Shown here: positions 24,693-31,649 of the stretch, piece by piece | Layout of the letters: every line of letters begins with the position of its first letter | How positions within the stretch are numbered: position 1 is the stretch's first letter | Assembly: GCF_008386585.1 (NCBI RefSeq) | Contig: NZ_VUOB01000041.1 | Coordinates: 275,299-339,298 of the forward strand | DNA length: 64,000 bases | Reading direction: 5' to 3' | From: Solihabitans fulvus | GTDB lineage: Bacteria > Actinomycetota > Actinomycetes > Mycobacteriales > Pseudonocardiaceae | The notes under the pieces: model-generated | The model's input: the letters and a program-made list of their open reading frames with translations, nothing else | Told to the model about the DNA's origin: nothing | The model's database searches: none | Position numbers and translations under genes: made by a program

Positions 24693-26042
24693 TCAGGGCG
24701 TCTTGCGGATGAGGCCCGTGTAGCCGGCGATCACCAGGGTCGCCAGCGCCCACGCGGCCAGCTGCAACAGCCATGCCGCGGCCGTCAGGACCTGTCCCAC
24801 GGCGCTGCCGGTGTCGATGTCGCAGCGGTCCCGGATGCCCGTGTTGATCACCGGCAGACCCCGGTCGACGCCGAGGCCGACCTGCTCGACGATGGAGCAC
24901 GGCGTGCGTGGCTGGACCGTCTTGTCGGTGTGGGTCGCCACGGGTCGGCCGGGCGCGGCCTCCGTGTGGCCGGCGATCAGCCCGACGCCGATGGCGAGCG
25001 TGATCACGGCGGCGAGGCCGATGACGGCTCGCCACGACTGGTAGCCGTAGCCGACGATCAGCCGCTTCAGCCGGTGCTGGAGCCGCGCGACCTTGCTGAG
25101 GCCGCCCCGCACGGCCAGGTCGTCCTGCTGGGCGATCAGGATGCGCCTGGCGATCGCCTCGTGGCCCGCCGCCCGGTGGAAGGCGGCGAGCTGTTGGTAG
25201 GGCTGGGCGGAGTAGGACGGCACCAGGTCGCGCAGCCAGTGCACCCACCGGTCCCAGCGGGCCGTGGACCGCCCGAGGCGGTGGTAGGTGAAGCCGTCCA
25301 GCTGGATCGGGCTGTCGATGATGTCCTCCGGCAGCGACAGCGTTTCCACCGAGGCCGAGCGGAGGTCGAGCACGACGCCGCCGTCGGTGTTGGTCAGCCG
25401 GGTGTTGCGGAAGAACAGGTCCGAGCCGATCTGCGCGCCGAGCAGGACCACCGTGGCGTGCCGGACCCTGCTCGCGGTGAACGAGGCGTTGTTGAGGAAG
25501 ACGGTGCCGTCGATGTGCGCGTTCTGGACGTGCAGCGCCGGACCGGCGTGGTTGGTCAGCCGCGCGCCGTTGCAGTCGAGGTCGCCGTGGATGCGGGCCG
25601 CCCGAAGCCGCACCGCGCCCCAGTCGTTGCTCGCCGTCGCGGTGAACCCGTCGACCAGGCGGACGTTTCCCTCGACGCGCACGAGTTCGGCAGACAGCTC
25701 GGGGAGATGTGTGCCGCCCATGCCCAGCCACGGCAGGTACGCGTGCCGCATGCTCATCGGCTCGTCGAACAGGCAGTCGTAGAAGCCGATGCCGACCGGG
25801 CAGTCCATGCCGTCGAGATCGAGCTGGCCGACGACCCGCGCGCCCTGGATGCGCAGCCCACGCGGGTCGAGATTGCTGACGTACCGGCCGCGCAGGACGT
25901 CCCGGATGACGCTCGCCCGGATCACATACTCGGTGCTGTCGGCGAGTTGCGCGGGCTTCAGGTCGCTACAGGTGAGAATCCTGCCCTCGGCGACGGCCTT
26001 GAACAGGGCGCGTTCGAGCGGGGAGAGATCATCGCCGGCCAC
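24693..26042 (-). CDS. Beta-helix-repeat membrane-anchored protein
   Basis: 449-residue protein with two parts. Residues 60-250 form an irregular repeat resembling pentapeptide/right-handed beta-helix rungs (LRIQGARVVGQLDLDGMDC, VRLRAARIHGDLDCNGARL). The C-terminal third has two hydrophobic segments (AVIGLAAVITLAIGVGLIAG and AAWLLQLAAWALATLVIAGY) flanking a short probably extracytoplasmic loop with two cysteines. Relatives are often labelled membrane-associated oxidoreductase, but I see no nucleotide-binding or redox motif to support that. The start is a GTG at 26042. It lies 36 bases after vapC on the same strand and could be its third operon gene. Function unknown. Confidence 0.75.
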   Translation of the reverse strand: MAGDDLSPLERALFKAVAEGRILTCSDLKPAQLADSTEYVIRASVIRDVLRGRYVSNLDPRGLRIQGARVVGQLDLDGMDCPVGIGFYDCLFDEPMSMRHAYLPWLGMGGTHLPELSAELVRVEGNVRLVDGFTATASNDWGAVRLRAARIHGDLDCNGARLTNHAGPALHVQNAHIDGTVFLNNASFTASRVRHATVVLLGAQIGSDLFFRNTRLTNTDGGVVLDLRSASVETLSLPEDIIDSPIQLDGFTYHRLGRSTARWDRWVHWLRDLVPSYSAQPYQQLAAFHRAAGHEAIARRILIAQQDDLAVRGGLSKVARLQHRLKRLIVGYGYQSWRAVIGLAAVITLAIGVGLIAGHTEAAPGRPVATHTDKTVQPRTPCSIVEQVGLGVDRGLPVINTGIRDRCDIDTGSAVGQVLTAAAWLLQLAAWALATLVIAGYTGLIRKTP

Positions 26043-26078
26043 CCGGTGACCGTAGCGGCTGCGCCGGACGCGTGGAGG

Positions 26079-26480
26079 TCACTCGACGAGTTCGACACGG
26101 CAGGACAGGCCGGGGGCATTGCTGAGCCGCACGTCGCTGGTGAGCAGCGGCACCTTCAGCGCCGCGGCCAGCGCAACGTACAGGCCGTCGTAGAAGGTGA
26201 TCGTGTGCCGCAGGTCCCAGGCGTGTTCGGACAGGCGTCCGGCGTGCGGGTATCGGTGGTCGATCAGCTCCGGCAACGCGCGAAGTCCGGTCAACGCCAC
26301 TTCCTCGGTGATCTCGCCACGTCGTTCGCGCCGACGCAACACGTGCCCAACCTCGGCGTCGATGAGATGGGGCGCATGGCAGGTCGCCTCGGCGATCCGC
26401 TTGCGGAGCGCGATACCGACGGCGTCCTTGCCGCTCAACGCGCCGATGGCCGCAGCCGCGTCGACGACGAACTCATGCAT
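26079..26480 (-). CDS. vapC: VapC-type PIN-domain ribonuclease toxin
   Basis: 133-residue PIN-domain protein, a Mg2+-dependent ribonuclease toxin of a VapBC pair. The acidic residues expected for the metal site are visible in FVVDAAAAIGAL (Asp near the N terminus), HLIDAEVGHVL (Glu), ITFYDGLYVALA (Asp) and LLTSDVRL (Asp). ATG at 26480 is preferred over the adjacent GTG at 26483 because GGGAG lies seven bases upstream. It overlaps the end of vapB by 8 bases, the usual antitoxin-first coupling. Confidence 0.88.
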   Translation of the reverse strand: MHEFVVDAAAAIGALSGKDAVGIALRKRIAEATCHAPHLIDAEVGHVLRRRERRGEITEEVALTGLRALPELIDHRYPHAGRLSEHAWDLRHTITFYDGLYVALAAALKVPLLTSDVRLSNAPGLSCRVELVE

Positions 26481-26712
26481 CACGCAGCTCCCTGAGATCG
26501 GCGACGATGGCGTCGGTGCTGAGTCCCGGCCCAGGAGCCTGCGCCAGCGTGTCCTCCACGATGGCCATCACCTCGGCCTTGTCGCGCCGCCGCGCCATCG
26601 CGATCAGTTGGTCGCGCATGTACGACTGAAGCGACTTGCCGGCCGCCTCGGCGCGTCGTCGGTACGTCTCCGCCACGTCGTCGGGAATGTCTCTGACCTG
26701 GATCGTCGCCAT
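26473..26712 (-). CDS. vapB: VapB/FitA-type ribbon-helix-helix antitoxin
   Basis: 79-residue antitoxin. The N terminus (MATIQVRDIPDDVAETYRRRAEAAGKSLQSYMRDQL) is a ribbon-helix-helix DNA-binding fold. The C-terminal tail (VEDTLAQAPGPGLSTDAIVADL) would wrap the VapC active site. No ribosome site precedes the ATG; TACGAT seven bases upstream on the coding strand suggests a leaderless transcript. A 21-bp palindrome 20 bases upstream is the probable operator. The final codons contain the vapC ribosome site. Confidence 0.88.
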   Translation of the reverse strand: MATIQVRDIPDDVAETYRRRAEAAGKSLQSYMRDQLIAMARRRDKAEVMAIVEDTLAQAPGPGLSTDAIVADLRELRDA

Positions 26713-26753
26713 AGCGCGATCGTAGCGCAGGTCTAGCGCTGAATCAGCGCTAG
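26712..26753 (-). promoter_or_regulatory. vapBC promoter and operator palindrome
   Basis: CTAGCGCTGA (26733-26742) and TCAGCGCTAG (26744-26753) form a perfect palindrome around one base. TAGCGC also recurs at 26712, 26723 and 26734, exactly 11 bp apart. ATCGTA at 26719-26724 reads TACGAT on the minus strand, a candidate -10 for a leaderless vapB message. The palindrome overlaps the last codon of the neighbouring DUF397 gene. Confidence 0.7.
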
Positions 26754-26926
26754 AAGCGTTCGAGGAAGGCGGCGAAGGCGGTTCGGGGGAAGGTCAGGCG
26801 GGGGCCGTCGGGGTTCTTGGAGTCGCGCACGGCCACGGCCTCAGGTGGGAAGGCCACCTCGACACACTCCGCTGTGTTTGTTCCGCTACGGCTGCTCTTG
26901 CGCCAAACCAGCTCTGGACGGCTCAA
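26750..26926 (-). CDS. DUF397 protein with TTG start
   Basis: 58-residue protein with the diagnostic DUF397 features: LVWRKSSRSGTNTAECVEVA near the start, AVRDSKNPDG in the middle, and LTFPRTAFAAFLERF at the end. DUF397 proteins are small partners of DUF5753 helix-turn-helix regulators in actinomycetes and affect development and antibiotic production; they have no known enzymatic role. It starts with TTG at 26926, 23 bases after the stop of the DUF5753 regulator and preceded by GGAAG. The stop codon lies within the vapBC operator. Confidence 0.85.
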   Translation of the reverse strand: MSRPELVWRKSSRSGTNTAECVEVAFPPEAVAVRDSKNPDGPRLTFPRTAFAAFLERF

Positions 26927-26949
26927 TGGACGCTCGCTTCCGGGTTAGC

Positions 26950-27786
26950 TCAGTCCACCAGGATGGCGAGCAACGCCTTCGACTCTTCCGCGTTGAGGGC
27001 CACCGTGAGCAGGCTCCTGACCAACCAATCGTAGTACCCGGTCTCCTCCTTCTCCTCTAGCAGGACGACCGTAGTGCGGTTCTCCAGGTAGACCACACCT
27101 TCCCGGTCAACGAAGTGAAACCGTGTGAACGCACCGTCCAGGCCGAGATGCACCGGCACCGAGGCCGGGATGATCCGGATGACGATGTTGGGCCGGTTCG
27201 CCGCCTCGATCAGATAGCGGAGTTGAGCCCGCATCACGTCAGGACCGCCGATCTGTCGTTGCAGGACAGTCTCGTCGATGATCGCCAGGAAATTCGGAGC
27301 GTTGGGCCGGCGCAGTACCGACTGCCTACCCAGCCGAGTCACCACCCGGGATTCGACCTCCTTCTCGTCGATAACACCCGCTGGACGCATGACTGCGTAC
27401 ATGTACTCGATGGTTTGGAGGAGCCCGGGTACGAATGTCACCTCCACCCGCGTGATGGCGGCAGCTCGGGACTCCAGGTTGTGCAACGTGCGCATCTGGG
27501 CCTCGAACGGGGTGTTGTGCGGGCGTAGCCAGCCGCGCTTCTCCACCGAGTGAGCGAGGTCGAGGAGGTCGCTGCGCTCCTTACCTCGCACGCCGTAGGT
27601 GGCCAGGAGACCGGCGACGTCCGTCGGCACGACACCGATCTTGGCGTTCTCTATCCGGCTCAGTTTGCTTGCTGAGGCGTCGATCGTGGCTGCTGCGTCG
27701 TTGAGGCTCAGGCCGGCCGACTCCCGCAGACGGCGTAGCTCGGCACCCAACTCCTCGCCCCGAACGGTCGGATCCAGCTCCGGCAT
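26950..27786 (-). CDS. XRE-family regulator with DUF5753 domain
   Basis: 278-residue cytoplasmic regulator. Residues about 12-66 form a lambda-repressor-like helix-turn-helix (LGAELRRLRESAGLSLNDAAATI, then SASKLSRIENAKIGV). The rest is the DUF5753 sensor-like domain (FVPGLLQTIEYMYAVM, FLAIIDETVLQRQIGG, VVYLENRTTVVLLEEKEE). Such proteins form modules with DUF397, which follows on the same strand. The ATG at 27786 lies four bases after the upstream 123-residue gene, so the three form an operon. Confidence 0.92.
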   Translation of the reverse strand: MPELDPTVRGEELGAELRRLRESAGLSLNDAAATIDASASKLSRIENAKIGVVPTDVAGLLATYGVRGKERSDLLDLAHSVEKRGWLRPHNTPFEAQMRTLHNLESRAAAITRVEVTFVPGLLQTIEYMYAVMRPAGVIDEKEVESRVVTRLGRQSVLRRPNAPNFLAIIDETVLQRQIGGPDVMRAQLRYLIEAANRPNIVIRIIPASVPVHLGLDGAFTRFHFVDREGVVYLENRTTVVLLEEKEETGYYDWLVRSLLTVALNAEESKALLAILVD

Positions 27787-27790
27787 GTGC

Positions 27791-28162
27791 TCAGAATGGC
27801 CGAATGGACACCGGGCGGCGAATGGACGGTGGTATGCGGCAGGATTCCGGTGCGGGGTAACGGAACCACGGCGCGGCGGGGTGACTCGGCGGCACCATTG
27901 CGAACAGCGCCCGCATGGTCAGCGCCGCCGAACCGAGGTAATGCCACACGACCTCGCTCGGGGCGAACAGCTCCGATCGGCCGGCCACCACGCGGCAGGC
28001 GGCCGCGAGATCCGGGCCTCGGAGGATGAGCACGTCCACACAGCCGTCCCGGTGCAGGGTCGCCCCAATGAGGTGCGGGCGGGATCGCAGGCCGAAGTAG
28101 TGCAGCGTGAACCGCCGACGGACAAGCTCGGCCAGCAGCTCGTCGATGTACCGGGAATCCAT
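27791..28162 (-). CDS. Conserved actinomycete hypothetical protein linked to DUF5753 regulator
   Basis: 123-residue cytoplasmic protein of unknown function, with segments ELVRRRFTLHYFGLRSRPH, DGCVDVLILRGPD and SEVVWHYLGSAALTMRAL and a proline-rich end (PESCRIPPSIRRPVSIRPF). I recall similar proteins beside helix-turn-helix/DUF5753 genes in other actinomycetes, but no function is assigned. The ATG at 28162 is chosen because GGGGGA precedes it by about seven bases; the open frame extends further upstream without support. It is the first gene of the three-gene regulator operon. Confidence 0.75.
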   Translation of the reverse strand: MDSRYIDELLAELVRRRFTLHYFGLRSRPHLIGATLHRDGCVDVLILRGPDLAAACRVVAGRSELFAPSEVVWHYLGSAALTMRALFAMVPPSHPAAPWFRYPAPESCRIPPSIRRPVSIRPF

Positions 28163-28251
28163 TGGGTCGTCCCCCGAAACGCGCTCGTTGAGGAGGCATA
28201 TGGTCGTCGGGGCATGGCCGGGTGAGCTAGTTTCCGCGGGTAGGTCCATAC

Positions 28252-28287
28252 AAAAGAAGCACCCCTTGCGTGCGACGCAAGGGGTGC
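28252..28287 (-). terminator. Intrinsic terminator of uppP
   Basis: Perfect 13-bp stem, GCACCCCTTGCGT (28259-28271) with ACGCAAGGGGTGC (28275-28287) and a 3-base loop. On the minus strand it is followed by TTCTTTTG, a real U-tract. It lies 17 bases beyond the uppP stop. Confidence 0.92.
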
Positions 28288-28304
28288 CGGTCAAGCGGGA
28301 ACGA

Positions 28305-29267
28305 TCAGCCGGTCGCCAGGAAGTACGCCAGCGAGCCGACTCCGGCGATGGTGCAGTAGATCGCGAACGGGTTCAGGGTGCGTGTCTCGAAGTAGGACGT
28401 CAGGAACTTCACCGAGACATACGAGGCGATTCCGGCGACGATGCTGCCGACGATGGCCGGGCCGAGCGAACCGCTCACCGCGGGCTTGAACAGCTCGGGC
28501 ACCTTCAGCGCGCCTGCCGCGAGGATGACCGGCGTCGCCAGCAGGAACGCGAACCGCGCCGCGTCCTCGTGCCGGAGGCCCTTCACCAGGCCGGCCACGA
28601 TGGTGATGCCGGAGCGGCTGATACCGGGCAGCAGCGCCAGAATCTGCGCGGCGCCGATCGTGAGGGCATCGACGAAGGTGAGCTTGGCCAGCCTCCGGTC
28701 GGACTGCTCGTCGACGGCGATGGCGGTCAGCGGATTGGTGTCCTCGACGGCGATCACGATCGTCGCCTCGGGATCCGCTCGGCGCGCGCGGCCGCTCTCG
28801 GCGGCGTCCTTCTTCTTTCGCAGCTTCTCGACGGAGTAGAGCACGATTCCGTTCACCGCAAGGAAGATCGCCGCCGGGATGGGCTTGCCGAGGTGACTTC
28901 GCAGCGTGTGTTCCAGCGCGAGTCCGGCTATGCCGACGGGAATGGTGCCGATGATCAGCAGCCACGCCAGCCGTTCGCCCGTCGTCTCGATGCGCCGGTA
29001 CCGGATCGAGGTGATCAGCCCGCTGATGACCCGCACCCAGTCCTGCCAGAAGAACGCGACGAGCGCGATCGCCGTCGCCACGTGCATGGCCACGAGCACC
29101 GCGAGATACGGCGAGCCCTCGGCGGTGATGTCGAGGTCCTTGCCCCACTGCCCACCCACCAGGGCGGGCAGCAGCACGCTGTGTCCGAGGCTGGAGACGG
29201 GGAACAGTTCGCTGACTCCCTGAAGGAGACCGACCACGATCGCCTCGGGGTAGGTCAGGTCTGCCAT
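28305..29267 (-). CDS. uppP: Undecaprenyl-diphosphatase
   Basis: 320-residue polytopic membrane protein of the BacA/UppP family. It removes the terminal phosphate of undecaprenyl diphosphate, recycling the lipid carrier for peptidoglycan synthesis and giving some bacitracin tolerance. The two family signatures are present: GLLQGVSELFPVSSLGH at the N terminus and ALLPGISRSGITIVAGL in the second half. About seven hydrophobic segments are visible. A charged cytoplasmic-type stretch (EKLRKKKDAAESGRARR, about 145-185) is longer than in many homologues. Monocistronic, with its own terminator. Confidence 0.96.
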   Translation of the reverse strand: MADLTYPEAIVVGLLQGVSELFPVSSLGHSVLLPALVGGQWGKDLDITAEGSPYLAVLVAMHVATAIALVAFFWQDWVRVISGLITSIRYRRIETTGERLAWLLIIGTIPVGIAGLALEHTLRSHLGKPIPAAIFLAVNGIVLYSVEKLRKKKDAAESGRARRADPEATIVIAVEDTNPLTAIAVDEQSDRRLAKLTFVDALTIGAAQILALLPGISRSGITIVAGLVKGLRHEDAARFAFLLATPVILAAGALKVPELFKPAVSGSLGPAIVGSIVAGIASYVSVKFLTSYFETRTLNPFAIYCTIAGVGSLAYFLATG

Positions 29268-29381
29268 AGTGCTGGGCCTTCCGGTTGCGGGTGCGCGAGG
29301 GTACGGCGGCTGCTCTGCACGGGGGAGTGACCGTTCACGGTAAGCCAGCCCGCGCGTGATCTGGGTAAACCCTAGATGTCC

Positions 29382-29894
29382 TCAGGACGACGGTTGGCGG
29401 CGGCGGTGCGTGGGCCGCATTGACGGCGGCGGCGTCAACGCCCTGGTCTCCACCCGCTCCAGCACCACCGAACTCGTCAGATTGCGCACTTCGGTCCGTG
29501 CGGCCAGTTTGTCCACGAGAAACACCTGCAAATGCGTGCTGTCAGCGACCGCGATGTGAATCAGGAAATCGGCCTGACCGCTCACGTGGAACAACGAGCG
29601 CGTTTCCGGCTGCGCCATCACGAACCGGCGGAACGCGGCCACCACGGGACGGGTGTGCGGCCGGACGTTCACCGACACGACCGCTTCGAGGGGCAGGCCG
29701 GCGGCGACCGGGTTCACCACGGCGTGGCTGCCGGTGATCACGCCCTGTTCACGCAGCCGCCGGACCCGTTGCAGGCACGTCGACGGCGCGAGACCGACCA
29801 GCTCCGCCAGCGTGCGGTTCGGCAGGGTCGCGTCGTTCTGTAGTTCTTCGAGGATTCGCCAGTCGATCGAATCCAGTTCGGATGTGTCGCCCAC
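29382..29894 (-). CDS. Lrp/AsnC-family transcriptional regulator
   Basis: 170-residue regulator. The N-terminal helix-turn-helix is ELDSIDWRILEELQNDATLPNRTLAELVGLAPSTCLQRVRRL; the C-terminal half is the RAM/ACT-like effector-binding domain (EAVVSVNVRPHTRPVVAAF, FHVSGQADFLIHIAV). Such proteins sense amino acids. The GTG at 29894 is chosen by family alignment; the longer frame is not protein-like. Divergent from a LysE-type exporter 84 bases away, which is the classical arrangement for a regulator of amino-acid export. Confidence 0.92.
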   Translation of the reverse strand: MGDTSELDSIDWRILEELQNDATLPNRTLAELVGLAPSTCLQRVRRLREQGVITGSHAVVNPVAAGLPLEAVVSVNVRPHTRPVVAAFRRFVMAQPETRSLFHVSGQADFLIHIAVADSTHLQVFLVDKLAARTEVRNLTSSVVLERVETRALTPPPSMRPTHRRRQPSS

Positions 29895-29978
29895 AACCGA
29901 ACAAAGTACAGGGTCGCTGGCAACTGGCCGAACCTCGGCAGCAAGATCCGCGCGAGGAGTCCACAAGGGAGGTTTGCT
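29895..29978. promoter_or_regulatory. Divergent lrp/lysE promoter region
   Basis: 84 bases between divergent starts. It contains the short palindrome GCCGA-acc-TCGGC (29927-29939), a candidate operator, and AAAGTA at 29903-29908 (TACTTT on the minus strand), a candidate -10 for lrp. The lysE ribosome site GGGAGG is at 29967-29972. Confidence 0.4.
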
Positions 29979-30584
29979 GTGCACGTCGCGTGGGCGTCGT
30001 TCCTGGTCGCGCTGGTGGTGCTGATGTTGGTGCCCGGCCCGGACTTCGTGCTGATCACCAGGAACGCGGCGCTCGGCATGCGCTGGGGCGTGCTGACCGC
30101 CGCGGGCGTCATCTGCGGCCTGCTCGTGCACGCCACGGCGGCCACCCTCGGCCTGTCCGCCCTGGTCGCGGCCGTGCCAACGGCGCTGTTCGTGGTGAAG
30201 GTGATCGGCGCGGCCTACCTCGGCTATCTGGGTCTGGCGACGCTGCGGGCCGCGCGGGGCGGCGGTGCGCAGCCTGCGCTGACGGAACGGACGGCGCGCG
30301 CGGTGTTCCTGCGCGGCGTGCTCGGGGACCTGCTCAACCCCAAGGTGATGCTGATCTTCCTGACCCTGGTGCCGCAGGCGATGGACCCGCAGGCCGCGCC
30401 CCTACCGCAGGCCGCGCTGCTCAGCGGCGTGGTCGTGCTGACTTTCGCCGCGTTCTGGGCGCTCGTGGTGCCGTTGGCCCGGCAGCTCGCCGCCCTGCTC
30501 GCGAGGCCGAGGGCGCGGCGGGTGTTCGAGCGGTGCTGCGGGGCTGCGCTGCTGGGCATGGCCGCGTCCATCATCGCGGTCTAG
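29979..30584 (+). CDS. LysE/RhtB-family amino-acid exporter
   Basis: 201-residue inner-membrane transporter with about six hydrophobic segments. The family hallmark VPGPDFVLITRNAALGMRWG lies at the N terminus, and GDLLNPKVMLIFLTLVPQ marks the second repeat. Members export amino acids such as lysine, threonine or homoserine lactone; the substrate here cannot be read from sequence. The start is GTG at 29979 with GGGAGG seven bases upstream. The Lrp-family gene is divergent and probably controls it. Confidence 0.93.
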   Translation: MHVAWASFLVALVVLMLVPGPDFVLITRNAALGMRWGVLTAAGVICGLLVHATAATLGLSALVAAVPTALFVVKVIGAAYLGYLGLATLRAARGGGAQPALTERTARAVFLRGVLGDLLNPKVMLIFLTLVPQAMDPQAAPLPQAALLSGVVVLTFAAFWALVVPLARQLAALLARPRARRVFERCCGAALLGMAASIIAV

Positions 30585-30808
30585 CGTCCGCCGGCTTCGC
30601 GGAGATGGGTCAGCGCGACGTGCGGGTTGTCGGCCAGGGCGCGGGTGGAGTCGAGCACAAGGCGGTCGTCCTGCCAGGCGGCGAAGTTCGTCCGGCGTGC
30701 TTGGACCGAGGCCCAGGTCGGCTCGACGAACCCGTCGATAGCACGCCTGCGGCCCGCCAGCCGAGCACGGTGCAGGGCCTGGCGGTCGTTCGGTCTGTAG
30801 GCGCTCAG
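30581..30808 (-). CDS. Possible small ORF coupled to the upstream gene by CTGA overlap
   Basis: 75-codon frame with protein-like composition (RRRAIDGFVEPTWASVQARR, NFAAWQDDRLVLDSTRALA, NPHVALTHLREAGGR), directly after the 217-residue gene. No ATG, GTG or TTG is near its beginning. The only candidate is CTG at 30808, overlapping the TGA of the upstream gene as CTGA. It may be a rare-start gene, the separated C terminus of the upstream protein after a frameshift, or a chance frame. Its stop overlaps the lysE stop in a CTAG. Confidence 0.35.
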   Translation of the reverse strand: MSAYRPNDRQALHRARLAGRRRAIDGFVEPTWASVQARRTNFAAWQDDRLVLDSTRALADNPHVALTHLREAGGR

Positions 30809-31458
30809 TCGATCGCGTCCATGAGCGGCCGGAGCGGCGTGTTCGCGCGGCGTTGACGGTCTTGGGAGTCCGCGAGGCGCGTCAGTTCGATCTGTTCGAT
30901 GGGCAGCGGGGCGGACGATCCGTCCGTCCACCACATCACTCCCCGCTCGAAGTCGACCATCGGCCAGTCGGGCGCCGTCGCGAACCACCGAACCCGTAGC
31001 GGAAGCTTCGAGCTGGCCTGCACCAACTCCACGGTCTCGCTCGTCCAGGCGAGCCAGAGATGCTTGTTGGCGGTACGCGCCGCGTCGAGGAACTGCACCG
31101 CCGCGCAGCCTGCCGGCCCGGTGAGCAGCGTGTGGCGATTCCGTGCCCTCGGCCACCAGCCAGGGCCGATGGTGGAAGGCCCGGACCAGACAGCAAGCGC
31201 GATGAGGCCGACGCTGCCCACCAGCGCCGCCACCCGCAGCGTGCCGCGCCACACCTTGTGGCAACACTGCCTGAACCGGTGCTGCCCCTTGATCGTTCCG
31301 TCCTCGCGTCGCCCGGGGACCTTGACGAAGGGGCGCATCGACCCCAGGTAGACCAGCTCCACCGGCCGTTCCCATCGTCGCGCGAGTTCCGCGCGCACCT
31401 GCTCGCGAACTCCCCCGGCCACGCGGTCGGGTAACGGCTCTTTGTTGGACGTGCTCAC
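30805..31458 (-). CDS. Hypothetical single-pass membrane protein
   Basis: 217-residue protein I do not recognise. A charged N-terminal cytoplasmic-type region (REQVRAELARRWERPVELVY) precedes one transmembrane segment at about 73-93 (TLRVAALVGSVGLIALAVWSG). The rest would face outward or form a peripheral domain (FLDAARTANKHLWLAWTSE, FERGVMWWTDGSSAP). The GTG at 31458 gives a sensible start, with GAGG upstream; the longer frame to 31620 adds low-quality residues. It ends next to a second small frame that might once have been part of it. Confidence 0.55.
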   Translation of the reverse strand: MSTSNKEPLPDRVAGGVREQVRAELARRWERPVELVYLGSMRPFVKVPGRREDGTIKGQHRFRQCCHKVWRGTLRVAALVGSVGLIALAVWSGPSTIGPGWWPRARNRHTLLTGPAGCAAVQFLDAARTANKHLWLAWTSETVELVQASSKLPLRVRWFATAPDWPMVDFERGVMWWTDGSSAPLPIEQIELTRLADSQDRQRRANTPLRPLMDAID

Positions 31459-31649
31459 GCGCCTCACTGCGCCCCCTCGAGATCCCCCACCGCCCACCAG
31501 CCGGCACCCGCAAATTCCAGCGTACGCAGGAGAAGTCACCGCGTGCGGCCGTTCGAGTCGTTTGTTCCCGCTGGCCCGCGTGGATGATCTTTCTCGCGTT
31601 GGAGTAGATCCAGGTCGCATCGTGCCGCCGAGTTCGGCAGGCTTGCGCC

